Notes: generated from the sequence alone by a model not told the origin. DNA of 64,000 bases from Larimichthys crocea (GCF_000972845.2 NC_040032.1:15031358-15095357), one strand, 5' to 3'; numbered from the stretch's first letter, positions 12,097 to 25,085 are shown. Program-made: numbers and translations.

Positions 12097-12971
12097 GACT
12101 AAGGGAAACGCACAGACACGGCTCCTCTCTTGTTTTTACAGTCTACTGAATCTGTTTTCTCTCTGTTTTTGTCTATTTTCACAAAAGTTTATATCTATTT
12201 GTATCATTAGTTATTACTGATACCGCACAATATCTGATTGACTTTGAATCTTTGGACTTTGGAACTTTGCTACCACCCACTATGCTGTGAAGTATAGCTT
12301 TAGCCACTGAAATTGAACCTCTTCTCAACTTTGCTTTCACTTTTTTTTTTGAAACATTATGTTCCCCTTGGACATTTATCTAACCATTGCTATCGGCATA
12401 AATCACATCAAACCTTCTGTCACTAACCGTGGACAATTATTTGAGTTCTTCAGTGTTAAGAAAGCACAAGATTAAAGCAAGTATTCAAAAGATTCCTTGT
12501 ACTTTGAGGGGTGTTATAAAATTGGAAAATGAAAGGTGGTGCATGGGACGACATTATAATTTTAACATAAAGGGAAAGACATTACCGAGGCTGAAATAAC
12601 CCGTAAAACATAATGTATGTGTTGATATTTATTACGCAGTCTATACATTAATTATTCATTGTATATCACGTAAAAAGATGAACATTGTGCGTGGGAGTTT
12701 TGTGAAAGAGTAGGTGTGTTTCTTTTTGCACGTTATCAGATTAAGAGTTTCTTGGTAATCTATTTTAAAGTACTGTATGTAATATTTTGACATGGCTGTT
12801 GACGTGTTTGACGTGTTCCTGTACATGTGAATCACAGCTGTACCATAATCTTTTAACCCCCCCCTCCCAATCAGTATCATGTTCGACATCGCCAGGGTTA
12901 AAAATTCTTTTTTTTACAACATAAACCTGGAGCAGAGTGCCCGCTTTAAATTGTACTATACGTTTATGATT

Positions 12972-12975
<4 letters not shown>

Positions 12976-13016
<41 letters not shown>
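12976..13016 (+). repeat. (GT)n microsatellite, about 20 units
   Basis: Perfect GT dinucleotide run of 41 bases inside the presumed slc8a 3'UTR. Confidence 0.97.
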
Positions 13017-13022
<6 letters not shown>

Positions 13023-13492
13023 AGCACAAATTGGGCGAAAGGCGTGGCACTATCTCGTCATCGACTCCAAGTGTTAAGGGTGTTCGTGACAAAAAAAAAC
13101 AAATAAAACAAGAAAAAAGTGCAGTCTTAGTACGGATACAAGAAGGACACAGTTTTCTTATCTGTCATGCTGACACTGTGAACATTTTTTCAACATTACT
13201 TTTAGAAGAAGCACAGCAAAGAGAGCGAGAGAGAGAGATGATTATAATCCGAGCACAATCAGCGAACAGATCCGTCATTTGTGATGAAAAATGTGCTAGA
13301 AGAGACGACATGTGCAGTATTTCCTGAGAGTGTCTCCTTGTGTCGCACAGAAATTGATATTGAAGTTTGTTTGTTTTTTTATTTAACCTAGAATCTATAG
13401 AGCCATATTTATTGTAACAGTATTACAGTAGAGGTATTTATATGATCAATTTGAGTTTTATTGATATGCACGTTTAATGTATAAAAAGTGGA

Positions 13493-13498
13493 AATAAA
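13493..13498 (+). terminator. Poly(A) signal AATAAA, presumed slc8a 3' end
   Basis: gtggaaataaatgttgctga; the first canonical hexamer that closes a plausible 1.4-kb 3'UTR. Earlier AATAAA-like sites are weaker in context. Confidence 0.5.
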
Positions 13499-13654
13499 TG
13501 TTGCTGATTTATGACGCCGTAACTCGTCTTTAATTCTTGCACCAAAGCACATGGTTGAAACAACTCATCGTTCATCATATTTCAGCTGCATGGTTGTCTG
13601 GAAAAGTGGACAAACACATTGACACAACAGACAAACAGGATTTTCTATTAATAC

Positions 13655-14115
13655 AATGCAGCAACCATCCATGCATTTTCTATTATCCCTATCAGGGTTC
13701 AGGGAGGCTGGAGCCAATCCCAGCCAGCATTGGAGAGAGATCTCTGGGACTGCCCCATCCGCTCTGACATTGTGCAGCCGAAGCCTCCTGACAGGTACAC
13801 CCAGCCATCAACAACACACAGTGTTTCTGTCCTGCACACACTCTGTCTGGAGGCGTTAAAGACCTTTACAATAGAGAGCACTCCTTTATGTCCCCTGTGC
13901 AGCGCTGCCTACAACAAAAACTCATCTAATCAGGGACAGATTTACACAAGATGCCATTTTAGATCATCTCATGCAGTAATTTATGTAACCTCAAGGACCC
14001 TATAGTGCATCTCAGGTCTGACACATAGAGACAAACACCCATTCACACCTACTGGCACTGTTGACCTGCATGCCTTTGGACAGTGGGAGGAAGCCAGAGA
14101 GGACTCCACACAGAA
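13655..14115 (+). repeat. Dispersed repeat R3, longer copy
   Basis: Begins ccatgcattttctattatcc, then aggctggagccaatcccagc, and ends tttggacagtgggaggaagc and actccacacagaaagcaaga. The centre is replaced by unrelated sequence. The ordered blocks match a widespread fish retroelement-type repeat. Confidence 0.75.
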
Positions 14116-14186
14116 AGCAAGAAACCAGGATCCTTTACTTAAGTACCAAAGTATTAGTGCAGAAGCATTATCAACAAAATCTAATG

Positions 14187-14561
14187 AAAGGAACAATATG
14201 TAAGATAGTTGCTGTATTAAATCATAGTAAATGCTTATTATTTATTATTTTGCAGCTCAGATCTAGAAGCCGGTGAACGTTTTAACACATTTCTGGTCGT
14301 GGAGCTTTTTAAGTCGGATAGAATCCGACATAAACTCCATTAATCCATTTTGTTTGCTTGCTTCCGTGGCTGTAGTACGTTTTATATCTGGCAATCTGGA
14401 GCGTCAACATCAGTCGTGTGTAGGGATCAGAGCGGATCACACAGCAACTCTCAAATGTCAAGAAGCTTGTGTTTCAGTTGAGCACGTTTCCTTAATCTCT
14501 GATGACGTTGCATGGTCGTTTTATGATTTAATAGAGTAAATATCTGACATATTGTTCCTTT
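14187..14561. mobile_element. MITE-like element with terminal inverted repeats
   Basis: The left end aaaggaacaatatgtaagat and the right end atctgacatattgttccttt are inverted repeats (20 of 21 positions match). Internal length is about 330 bp with no coding capacity. A clear target-site duplication could not be fixed by eye. Confidence 0.75.
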
Positions 14562-15732
14562 AGAGTACCAAAAGTAAAAAATACTCAAGGTGTGAGCTGC
14601 GGAGGTTTCAGAAGCTGCTTGACCATATAAGCAAAAAGAGTATTGTGGCAAATGAATGGCAGCTGTCGATGGTATATTTCAGTTTAAATACTTTAAACAG
14701 GTCAGTAGTTTAGTGCAGTGGTTGAAAAGTCTGGGGTTTGTGAGATGATGAAGGTTGGAAAAAAGAAAACATCAAAGTTCTTCTACTTGTCCCTTTTCTT
14801 CTCATTATGTCAAATAACAAGATTACTGTCGACAAGTTTAAGTCCAGTTTCCTGGAAACAGGAGCTCTGCTGATGAGATGTGTCTCTGATGAAAAGGGCC
14901 TCTGAGGTCTAATGAGGTGAATTTAGGTTTAATCATCGTCTTGATGATTGTTTAGCTGGATGTTCACCAGGAGCAACAAAAATGAGAGAAAATAATTTGA
15001 AAGAGAGAAAAAAGGAGTTTTGATGTATGAACATAATTTTCCTCGCTGTAGCTTCCACGCTGTCTTGATAATTGTTTCATTATTTTTTATTACAAGCATA
15101 AAAACATACTTTTTCCAAACAAATTAACAGGGAAGTGAACCCCCGCTGTGACACAGGATTACTATTATTATTTCTTGCAGGCATGCTGTCAGTTTTATGA
15201 TTTTTTGGGGGGCTAAGAGATTACCTTGTGCTTTGCTCAATAACTCAAAAAGATTTTTGATTTTATGGAACATCTCGTCTCTTCATTTGTATCAATCTTT
15301 GAGAGCAGGTTTGACAAAACTACTAAAACAAGCTCAAATCATCCCAAAACACAAACAAATATTCTCACTAATCTCCAGTGAAAAAAGAGGCCTCTTCATC
15401 TCTGATGTTTAATAAAAGTTTGCTGCTCTAAATTATTGTTCTGTTTATAGAAATCTCATTTCATCAAGTCTCTTCATCACATACTGGATTATCACTCTAT
15501 TAATATTATTATTACCAGCTCCTGCATTTTGCTGCATTGAGCAGGAAATGGGCCGTCGACTTGATATGCATACACATGCTGAGGGTGGATGGGTTTCGTA
15601 CTTGCTGCCAAGAGCATGATGGGTTATGCTCGAGCCCCCTCAGAAGGCCTGAGCAGGTGAAGACAATGTCTCATAAAGAAGATGATGTGATACTTTATTG
15701 ATCCTATGTCTTAGTTTCTTTTATTTTACTGT

Positions 15733-15816
15733 ACAAATGCAAGTTTTTTCCATCAAAAGAAACACTGTTTTGTCACAAATGCAAGTTTTTTCCATCAAAA
15801 GAAACACTGTTTTGTC
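15733..15816 (+). repeat. Perfect 42-bp tandem duplication
   Basis: Two adjacent identical units beginning acaaatgcaagttttttcca and ending aacactgttttgtc (15733-15774, 15775-15816). Confidence 0.95.
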
Positions 15817-16984
15817 ATATAATAGACATGAAAATACCACATGAATGCTGTATAAAAGAAATATTACAGTGTTTTAATGTACAATTAACAGTCTATAATA
15901 TAAAAATGCTACTTTATTCTGTATAAACTCCCATATAATGCCATATAATGTTCAGATTTGTGTTATTTAGTGAGCTGTAGAGGTTATGGTGTGCGGACTT
16001 TCTTTGTGTCTCTTTCCAGTCTTACACTACGCTAATGATATAATATAATAACAAACACAAGAGGAGGGTGGTAAAGAAACGGTTGAATGAATTGCCAGTG
16101 CTGACATTTTCATGTTGAGGTTACTGTCCATGCAGCACAAATAACACATTTTCCATTTAGTCTACAGAGTCTGTTCTGCTCCTTCAACACGCTTCGACGA
16201 AGCTTCGCTTGCACCTCGTGGGACCAGATGAATCAACTTTGGCCACAGATCGTGCGGTAACCTCCTAATAAGATATAAAGAGGTGAGAGAAGCGCATTGA
16301 AATTCAACACTGTGCCTCCATGCGTGCTGCTCCGAGGACAAAGAAGAACTATGCCAGCATGAAGCTCTCATAATGAAACCTCTGCAGAGGAAGGCACGTC
16401 GTCAGAACAAGATAGAAATCATTTCAGCGACAGAGAACGTGTGCTATAAAGACAGATTATATATATTTAGAATACAAGCTCTTTGTGTAATCATAGGTCT
16501 GCTGGATTACAGTCATTACTGCTGTGTTTAATTGTGACAGACGTGGGAAGTAAGGATGCTGAGGCTAAAAACTGTTAACTTTGATGAGTTATTTCACTGT
16601 ATATGTGTTGTGCACAAGCATTTGTGGTGAAGGTTTGACTTTTTACTTTTTACTGTTTATTAACAATATATTAACAACCTAATTTCCAACCCAGATTAAG
16701 GCAAGACAGGTTGTTGGCTCAGTCATACACAAACACATCGAGGTGTTTTAGGGAGTTTAGAGTGTCTCACTTACATGGTCGGACAGGTTGAGCCAGCTAC
16801 AGCCTGAGTGAGTCATGTACGGTGACACATATAGGCCATTAACACAACAGAATGTGTGATTTGGTTGAAGATCTAAGTGATGAAATATATCTGTTAACTT
16901 CAGCCTGCTCTGGTTTTTTGAGGTTTAAAAGTAATGTCCGCCTTGATTCTACATTTACAGCTGAAACATCCATGGCTGTGAAGT

Positions 16985-17178
16985 GAATAGAACTCGCCTG
17001 TTCAGATTATATTAAGGCTTAAAGTTATGCAGAATTAACAGCGTGGCTGCTTTGATCCACGTCTTTGCTGATTTTTAGATTAGCCGGGAGACGAAAGAAG
17101 CAGGACTACCAAAGATGGCAGCAGCCGGAGCAGCATATTTTGAGCTTCAAAACGGCTGTTCAGAAATCTTTGGGTGGT
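16985..17178 (-). repeat. R1 fragment abutting a SINE
   Basis: Contains ttatgcagaattaacagcgt, ggctgctttgatccacgtct and tagattagccgggagacgaa, which is R1 on the - strand. The SINE at 17178 begins directly after cagaaatctttgggtgg. Confidence 0.75.
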
Positions 17179-17390
17179 GTCGTTTAGCTCAGTTGATGGA
17201 GCATCCGCCCCATGTACGAAGGCTCAGTCCTTGCCACGGCGGCCCAAGGTTCAAATCCGACCTGTGGCTCTTTGCTGCATGTCATTCCCCATCTCTCTCT
17301 CTCCCAATTTCCTGTCACTCTTCAGCTGTCTCTATACAATGAAGGTTTAAAAAGGCTAAAAATTATCTTTAAAAAAAAGAAAAACGGGCA
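17178..17390 (+). mobile_element. tRNA-derived SINE
   Basis: Polymerase III promoter boxes are visible: A box tttagctcagttgatggagc (17183-17202) and B box ggttcaaatcc (17248-17258). A tRNA-unrelated body follows (tgcatgtcattccccatctc) and an A-rich 3' tail near 17370-17390. Overall plan fits a common percomorph SINE. Confidence 0.85.
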
Positions 17391-17589
17391 CATAACTGAA
17401 TAAATGAGCTTCATTAGATCTCTAGTTTTCATGCATTAGTCCAATGATCCTGCCTGTGTTGATATACAGTATGTTGGTGTTCATGTTTTATGCGAAACAC
17501 TGTAAAATTGTTATTTACAACATAGAGTACATGCAAAAGCAATGAGCACTAAGACTAGACTAAGTTTCTTTCAGCAACCTCACTCTGAC

Positions 17590-17788
17590 TGACTTCCAAC
17601 ATAACTGCAATGGCTTTCCCCAGTTGGGGGGATCGGTGCCTTGCTCAAGGGCACCCTGGCAGCCCAGGAGGTGAAACTGGCACCTATCCAGCTACCAGTC
17701 CATCTTCCATATTTAGTCCATGTGGGACTTGAACTGGCCACCCTCCGGTTCCCAAGCCAAGTCCCTATGGACTGAGCTACTGCCGCCA
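17590..17788 (-). mobile_element. Second tRNA-derived SINE, different family
   Basis: On the - strand it starts ggcggcagtagctcagtcca (A box) and has agttcaagtcccacatgg (B box near 17720-17737). It continues through gccagggtgcccttgagcaa ggcacc to a CT-rich end. Its body is unlike the SINE at 17178. Confidence 0.8.
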
Positions 17789-17789
17789 T

Positions 17790-20060
17790 TACACGTCATT
17801 ACATCACTAAGTGTTGCAGATGTAAGTGTTTCTTTAATTTATACGCTGGGATGTGAACTGTTACTTTGGGAATCTGAGAGACTTTTCTTTACACGTTACA
17901 TTCACTGCTGTGACTGAGCCTGAATTGAATTGGAGCTGGTGGGTGAAGTGTCTCCAGTGTTGCATGGAGTTGCCAAGTGGACCAACGTGTCAAGAAGTAA
18001 TAGTATTTGTAGCAGCAGTGATACACGGAAGACAAGCTGTGATTCCTCCTCCTGTGTGGAGGCTGTGTGAGACATCTCAGAGGTTATAGTAGAAACCCAC
18101 AACTCAGATGCAGCCATAATAGATGGGACCGCCCAATGTTTCACAACACTGCTTGGTTTTAATTCGTCTAATCATGACCAAGCTCGGGTGATCAGAGGTG
18201 TCACAGTGCACGGGGTTTTCATGGGGTGGACCAGCTTGAAAGAAATCCCCCCTCAAGCCAGGGCTGTTTTCCAAGGCTGTAAGTGGGCACAGGCCATCAA
18301 AGTGACGGCTTGTTACCATGCAGCTGTGCCAAGGAGGTGTTTGGCAACGGTCAGGATGTCTTTGTCGACCTAGAACAGCATCTTTAAATAGGGGAGTCGA
18401 AGAACATTTGGTCAGATGTGATGGTACTTTAGTATGTCACAGATGTAATACAGGGTCAAGTATATGTCTTGAGGTCACTATAGGAATAGTGTTAAACCTT
18501 AGATTATTATAGGGACTCTGCATTAAGATTATCACGATGCTAACTGGGGTCAGAGGACAGGGCTGTCTAACTCCCCAGATTGGTACATAACATATAAGCC
18601 TAGAAAACGATGTCGGACCACCAAGTGTAAACATATTTTCTTGTTTTTGGCACTATTCTGAGGGCATATAAACGAGCCAGAGAGGATAGCTTCTTCAGAA
18701 TTGAGGCAGCATCATTTCATGACAAGCATATTGATGAATCCTCCATTGTCCTTGATCAAGCTTCAATAAACCTTTCAGCCATAAGGGGATCTTGGACTCC
18801 TCCTGCGCTTTCTTTCCACTGACTGAACTGACCATCGATTCAGTACTGGTACAGACTGCGGGCAGAGCTGTGCTGTAGTTATGGCTCAGAAAGCAGCAGA
18901 AAAACCAATACATCTTCGTAAAAGGCCATAAGAGATAAATGCAAGCCGATATATGTGGAAAAACAAATCAAGGTCAAATGTCTCACACTGTAGTCACAAC
19001 AGCTAAATGTATTTAATGTATGCATCTAATGGATCTAATGGATTTAATGGCATCCTTGTCAATCATCTTCTCAAGAGAGAAAAGTGTTTTTTTTTTTTTT
19101 TGTTTTTTTTAGGGCTAAGGCAGCTTTACCAGAAATAACAAACTGATAAACTGATGGTGTTAGTGTGTGTGTGTGTGTGTGAGAGTGTGTGTGTGTTCTA
19201 AAATACTTTTAATAGAAATCAAATTAGACAGAGCGAGTGTGGCAAAACTGATCAAACATGCATATAAAATAAGTTTTAAACAGGAAAATAATATAATAGG
19301 AATACTGTACATTTATTATATTTAATTAAAATAGAGTTAAAATTTAACACAAACAGACAAAAACCTGCAAATATTATCAAAATAAAATGTATAATTACTG
19401 CTAACTGATTAGGTGATAGAAGCTTAATCTTAATATACCAATTTTGCTTAATGAATATTTATTTATTTATGTATTAAACCTGACGATGATTACGTGTCAT
19501 GTTATAATGCATCCGGTAACAAAATTCCAATAATATAACTCTTACTATTTTTTAAACTTTAATTACATTTTGATAGAATTTCTGTACCTACTACTTAAGC
19601 ACATGTGAAAGCAAGACTTTTACTGGTAATTGAATATTATTATTAGAAAATAAAGGTTAATTGCAGACCAACAGAATTCATACTGAACACTGTTTAAGTG
19701 CTTTTTTCACAGTGTTTTTTAGTCAAGTGTTGTTGTACTTGAGGTTGCTATCTTACGTAGAGATATACAGTATGTTCAGGCTGTCTGCGTCACTAAATGA
19801 CATTACTGTGGTGCTGACCACAGGTTTTCATCCACACTGTGCAGCCACTGTCACTCGACTTGTGGGTGCAGTGAGTCAATTTCTGTCTTTTCAATATAAA
19901 GTTGCATTTGTTTACTGTTTTTAACCGCTCCTCTTTAGCATATTTCTTTTATTTAATCACATTTCATGCAAACAAAAATGATTTAAAATGCTTTTATTCA
20001 TTCATTTCTTCATCTTAAACCTCCAGCAGAGCTTTGCATCTTCTACTCAGACCTCTTTCA
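17790..20060. other. Intergenic, no gene recognised
   Basis: Contains poly(T) near 19087-19110, a GT/GA microsatellite at 19163-19196, and AT-rich DNA. The stretch 17930-18420 is more GC-balanced and open in several frames, but no family, splice pattern or consistent frame could be assigned. Confidence 0.6.
19163..19196 (+). repeat. (GT)n microsatellite with GAGA interruption
   Basis: GT run broken once by gagag. Confidence 0.95.
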
Positions 20061-20063
20061 TCT

Positions 20064-20390
20064 CGTCTCTGCCGCCTCCCGGCTAATCTGAAAACTGTGG
20101 ATTGTCAGTGGAGCTGAGGCGGGCTGAATGACGCCTGGGTGCTTAATTAATGCATAACTTTAGGCTTAGATATAATTACATTATTATATATTACAGTTGT
20201 CATGAATGGGAGAAATTAGCTGTAGAGACCAAAACTGTTTTTTGTACCAGGCTGTAAACATGTTTATTTCTGCTGTGAAGTTGGACTTTTTAACATGGGG
20301 ACTCATGGAGCCAGCCTCAAGTGGACGTTTGAGGAACTGCAGTTTTTCCACTTTAATTGGCTTCACTTCACACCCATGGAGGTTGCTGCA
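20064..20390 (+). repeat. R1 copy
   Basis: Ordered blocks: tctgccgcctcccggctaat, tgaggcgggctgaatgacgc, gagaccaaaactgttttttg, taccaggctgtaaacatgtt, agcctcaagtggacgtttga. Internally deleted around 20150. Confidence 0.85.
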
Positions 20391-20524
20391 TCTGGATTAA
20401 ACCAACACTAAATTAAAGTGTTACAAATATATCTTAATATGAATATCAAAACTTCAAATAAAAACACTGGAAAAGTGTCAAATATGGGACCTTTAAATAA
20501 AGAGTAAAATATTTGCATTAGAAA

Positions 20525-20665
20525 AGTAGTGCAGTAGTACTAGTACTCAAGTATTGAAGCCTACTTAAGTACAAATATGAGGTACTTTACTAAAGAACAA
20601 ATGTACTATTTAGTTACATGAGGTACTTTACTAAAGAACAAATGTACTATTTAGTTACATTCCAT
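20525..20665 (+). repeat. Fish 'tacttaagtac' repeat with 41-bp tandem duplication
   Basis: Low-complexity repeat with tactcaagtattgaagccta and ttagttacattccatcgctc. Inside it a 41-bp unit beginning atgaggtactttactaaaga is perfectly duplicated (20577-20617, 20618-20658). Confidence 0.8.
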
Positions 20666-21019
20666 CGCTCATCTTTAAGATATTTTTATTTCAAACTAAA
20701 TTATTATTATATCTTCTACTATCTATATCTTCCAGATTTGCCACTGTCTTTTCTTGGATGTCTTGTATATTTTTATTTTATTTAATTTTTTTTATATCTT
20801 TTACTTATATCTTATATATTTCATGTTTGTTGCTGTTTGCACAGGAATAAGGGAGAAACGCAGCATTGATAATAAAGTTGACTTGAACTTGAATTATTAT
20901 TTACTTGTTAATTTATTTTATTTTTGCAGTGTTGTTGTTCAGCATCATCTCCTCCTTCCTCTTCCTCTTCCTCCTCTTCTTCTTCTTCCTTCTCCACCAA
21001 GCCCGCACGTGCTGCGTGC

Positions 21020-21451
21020 TCGCCCCTGAGCCCTTCATCTCGTGTGTTTCGCCATTGGTCTGGGATGATGTCATCCACAGTGGAGACAATAGAGCCCACC
21101 TCCCCCGTCAGTGTCTCCTCACACACGCATCGCAGCTCAGAGTGACACACGCTCAGACGTGACGCCAGCTGAGTTAGCCAAAAGCACCCCTGATCACATT
21201 TTTATTTATTCATTCATTCATCCTAAGAGAGGCAGAGCTGTGCATCCTCTTCCACTATTACCATTTCCATTTTTTTTTATTATTATTATTTTTTTTAAAT
21301 ACATGAAGGAATCGAGCAGGCAGGGAAGGTGTTACACATCTGGATCATACCAACGCATCGGGTCGAGCTGCTCGGTCCACTAACAGACATGAGGATTTCT
21401 CATCCCGCTGCGCACAAATGATGAACAAACTCCAGGACTGCCACTGTTGAT
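21020..21451 (+). promoter_or_regulatory. Probable promoter and noncoding first exon of the dusp10-like gene
   Basis: This is a locally GC- and CpG-enriched island in AT-rich DNA. It has an inverted CCAAT box (cgccattggtctgg near 21049), a CRE-like tgatgtcatc, and CG-rich sequence to about 21420. It ends with a strong donor ttgat|gtaagtg at 21451/21452. The dusp10-like coding exon has an acceptor ctctctcag just before 37003, so a noncoding exon spliced across about 15.5 kb is plausible. Transcript evidence is lacking; the start site cannot be fixed. Confidence 0.4.
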
Positions 21452-23224
21452 GTAAGTGATGTTTCTTATTAGTAACGTTACTTATTGTTGTAATCGGGTC
21501 TTGCTCGGCCTGTCCGCCTGTGAGTCCCCCCCCTCTCTCTCCTCCTCTCCATCAGCCGGCTGTGTTTTAGTGCAGCGGCTGTCACAGCACTACAGGTTCG
21601 GATAATAAAAAAAAAACCTCAATGCCTTGATGCTTCTCATGCATTTTTATGGATTTACAGTCAGATTGATGCCAAAGCATGCGATGAATCGATTGAGCTG
21701 AGCAGTTATGAGCGTTGCCATAATAAAAGCGTGTGTTATTTATGGAGACAAATGACTGCAAACACGTGAAAAAGCATCCACACTTTGATCAGAGTAAGTA
21801 AAAGCACAGGCCTGATGGGCTTTAGGGCTGTCGACCACATCAGCTTCACTTCTCATCATGAGAAAGGTTCAAAGAAATGTGTGCAACGAAGATGCGATTT
21901 AAAAAGAAATAATAAAAAAATACACAGAAATTAGGCATTGCGCCATCTAGCGACTAGTGTAAACAAGAGATAGATTTTCCATGACTGGCCTGCAGAACAG
22001 GCCTGCATATATGAACAACAATGCAGAGGTAAACAGTAAAAATGTGGTTTATTTGTGTGTGTTGATGCTGAAAGATGCAACAAAGAGCTGATACAGGAGC
22101 GAGGCGTGCAGCACGCAAGCACGTTGTGTATTTTGAATAGCAGCAACCAGTGATTTATTGACATACATTTCAGAGTCAACAGTGACAGCTGTGCACAGAA
22201 AACAGCAGAAATTAAATGTGAGAGGATGAAGCTGCAGAGCTGCAGACACACATGTATGCTGACCGACTGACGAGAGCTTCATTTGGAAATCAAAATGATG
22301 TTTTTAAGGTTCATTTATCTGCATAAAAAACAAGAATAACTGTGGTTAGACCGTGGCAGATTGTTCATGTAAGAGGCTCTAACTTCACAAGCAAGACACT
22401 AAAGAATCACTGCAGTGCATTTCCAGGAATGTCGGACAACTAATTTACAACCTAAACCTGCTTTAAACGATGTTCTTGGTGTTAATATGGCCCTCCTAAC
22501 ATGACTATCTGTGCTCTGCAGCTCACTGCTCTGACTTCATATATTGGTCTCTTGGCCTGAACTATAAGAGACTGTACAGTTTACTCAATTCTTTCATCCA
22601 CCCACCCCCCTTTTCCTTATAAAACAATGGGCAGCCATTACTGGTGACGGTGTAATATTTCAGTGTAACAATAATTCAATTTGCTTCGAGTCTCTCAGTA
22701 AAGATCCAGCGTATTTGTCCGATCTCATATTCTACATGATTGCAAAGATACAATTTTAAAAAATCAGCTAAACGGATTAACTCTGCAGCTGTCTGTTTAC
22801 AATGAAACAAAGGGATTGCTCAGGAAGAGAGAGATGAGATATTTATGAAATATGTCTTCAGCGATGGACATTACTTTAAGATTATTGTCAAGAGAGGTCA
22901 AGATACACAACACTAGTCTATGAAACTTCAGAATAGGGGGAAAAATGTTCATCATAATGCTCAGGTGACGTCTTAAAATGCCTTTTTTTTTGTCCAACCA
23001 AAGGTCAGAAGGACTAGAAACTCTAAACAGACGTGATTGTTGGTTGATGTGTTGACCACGTGTGTTCCTCTACCTTTACCCATTACCCACAAAATGTATC
23101 TATCTGTTATTATTCAGGGATAGAAAGCTATTTGTCATCCATTTTAAAATGTACAATCTAGTGAAAGTCAACAATCCCACTGGGTGGTAAATGCAGACAG
23201 CCACACACATGTATTTGTTACTTA

Positions 23225-23685
23225 AGATCAAAAACTAGTGAGTCGACAACTTTGCTAACAACTGCTCAAGCGAGTGTAACAACACGAGACAAAGCAGCCA
23301 ACTAATATTACTCACTAGTCCAACAACAAGAAGCCCAGCTCGGCGTCTGTCCTATTCCACCAAGCTCTCGCCAACGACTAAAAGTCAGTCCCAGTTTTTT
23401 ATTTTTCTCTTCTTAGCTTCTTCCATCAACATCCTCTTCACCTCTGCCATGCTCTACGACTGCTGAGCCCGAGTATGTTGCCGGCTCGCCCTGCAAATCT
23501 CCCGGTGGTCCGAAGAGCCGTGGTATCAGTGTATAGACACTCTTCCCCCGGTGCTCTGAGCTCATAGTCCGAGCAGCACGGCTAACCAAGTGAGCTGACA
23601 GCAGCTACAGTTGGCAGCAGTTTACTTCACTGTCCATCAGGACACTCTGAAAGTCACAGAGAGTTGAGGTGGAGCAGCCAGAGGA
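23225..23685 (+). repeat. Dispersed repeat R2, copy 2
   Basis: Aligns with 9945-10395 over its whole length (aacaagaagcccagctcggc, ttctcttcttagcttcttcc, tttacttcactgtccatcag). Same orientation, moderately diverged. Confidence 0.75.
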
Positions 23686-24954
23686 ATTTTGAGGGAAAAC
23701 CAGAAAACATTGTCTCCATAAAATATGATCCAGTTTCACCAAAATCAGTGAAATAGTTGGTGGTGTGACTTTTAGTGCTGTAAAGCGTCACGAGATCGTA
23801 CCCAGAGCACAAAGTTACATCGTGTGGGAACAGACAGACACAATTCACCTGATTTCAAGCCAATGCAGCATCAGCATGATTTAAAATCTGTTATTTCATG
23901 GTAGAAATGTTACACGATTGCTTAGAAAAACATGTGTTAAAAGACAAATAATGCTACTTAATGTCGCCTGTATTGATGTACAGGACACCTCGGATGAAAA
24001 AACGCCATTGACATCAGTGTTAAAACATGAAATTAGACATTTAACTGTGACTTACACAGCAGAGTTTTGACTCTTAGTGGCTCCAGACAAGAATGAATAC
24101 TCCAAGCATAACCTCAATCACTCCTTCTATTAATAATAATAATTTCATTAAATCCCTTCTTCTAAATGTTGATGCTGCAGGCCAGTTGTGACGCTGATGG
24201 AGACGCTGTGCGGCCTCTGGGCATCCTGTGTTGTTGTTGTTGTTTTCATGCACACTCATACTTTCTTAGAGATTTTCGTCAAGGATATGAAGACGGTCTG
24301 GCATAAATTCTAGACGGGGGATACAAACAGACTGTTGCCGCAACTAACAGATGCTGCTGTTGATTTTTTTTTGTTCAAGTTGAACACTTCTCTGTCGAAT
24401 AGAACAGTGCCAGATTGTTTTTGGTGTTGTTTTTCAGAGGGGAAAAGCCGTGCAGTACACATTGGGAAACCCTGAACCTGAGCTTGCATGATTCAACAAG
24501 TTTCTGTGTATGTGAGAAAGCAGTAACTTCTTCTCTTATTCAGATCAAAATACACTCAAAATAAACATAGATCAAATGCCGGCATAGGACACGCTCGCTC
24601 AGAGTGTAATGTGAGACCACGTTCCCTCCCCCAAATAATCTGAATCATTATGTTTTTTACACCACGTCTGTTTGTTTGCAGGATTTCAGAAATACGGATA
24701 CTTCCGTTTGTACACCTCTATGTAGTACGCTGTGTATACTGTGTACTTCCTGGTCCAGTGTGCTTATTTCTGCAGGGTAGTGTCTCAATTCGAGTACAAC
24801 CATCGTGAGATAATCACAACTTTTTGCCACTTCTTCTTCTTCTTCTTCACTGATTGCAGCTGCAACATTTGACCGCCCAAATATAAATATAAAACATAGT
24901 ACAACATAACATTTGTACATTTTGGTATTCACCACAGCCACTTTAGCTTCAGCA

Positions 24955-25085
24955 GTACAGTTGTCATGAATGAATGTACCAGGCTGTTTGTTTCTGCTGT
25001 GAAGTTTTTAACATGGGGACTTACGGAGGTTAAAGTGGCCGTTCAAGAAGCTGCAGTTTCCGCACTTCAACAGCAACAGAGATTG
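24955..25085 (+). repeat. R1 fragment (3' part)
   Basis: Contains acagttgtcatgaatgaatg, accaggctgtttgtttctgc, acatggggacttacggaggt and ctgcagtttccgcacttcaa, with a deletion in the middle. Confidence 0.75.

Larger units (their letters stand above)
12097..13515 (+). other. slc8a 3'UTR (inferred)
   Basis: Extends from the stop codon to a canonical AATAAA at 13493-13498 followed by T-rich sequence. It includes a long GT microsatellite and A/T tracts. The end is inferred from the poly(A) signal only. Confidence 0.55.

Noticed and set aside
11683..12149. Opposite- and alternate-frame ORFs over the last exchanger exon
   Set aside because: GC-rich shadow frames; the + frame ending EAYCHVPGF matches the SLC8 family.
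17115..17789. ORFs at 17115-17403 (+) and 17580-17789 (-)
   Set aside because: Both lie on tRNA-derived SINEs with visible A and B boxes. They are not true tRNA genes because the tRNA arms are degraded and followed by SINE bodies.
20905..21150. Frames over the ctc/ctt-rich stretch near 20950-21000 (poly-Glu on the - strand)
   Set aside because: Produced by a low-complexity pyrimidine run next to the CpG island; no conserved domain.
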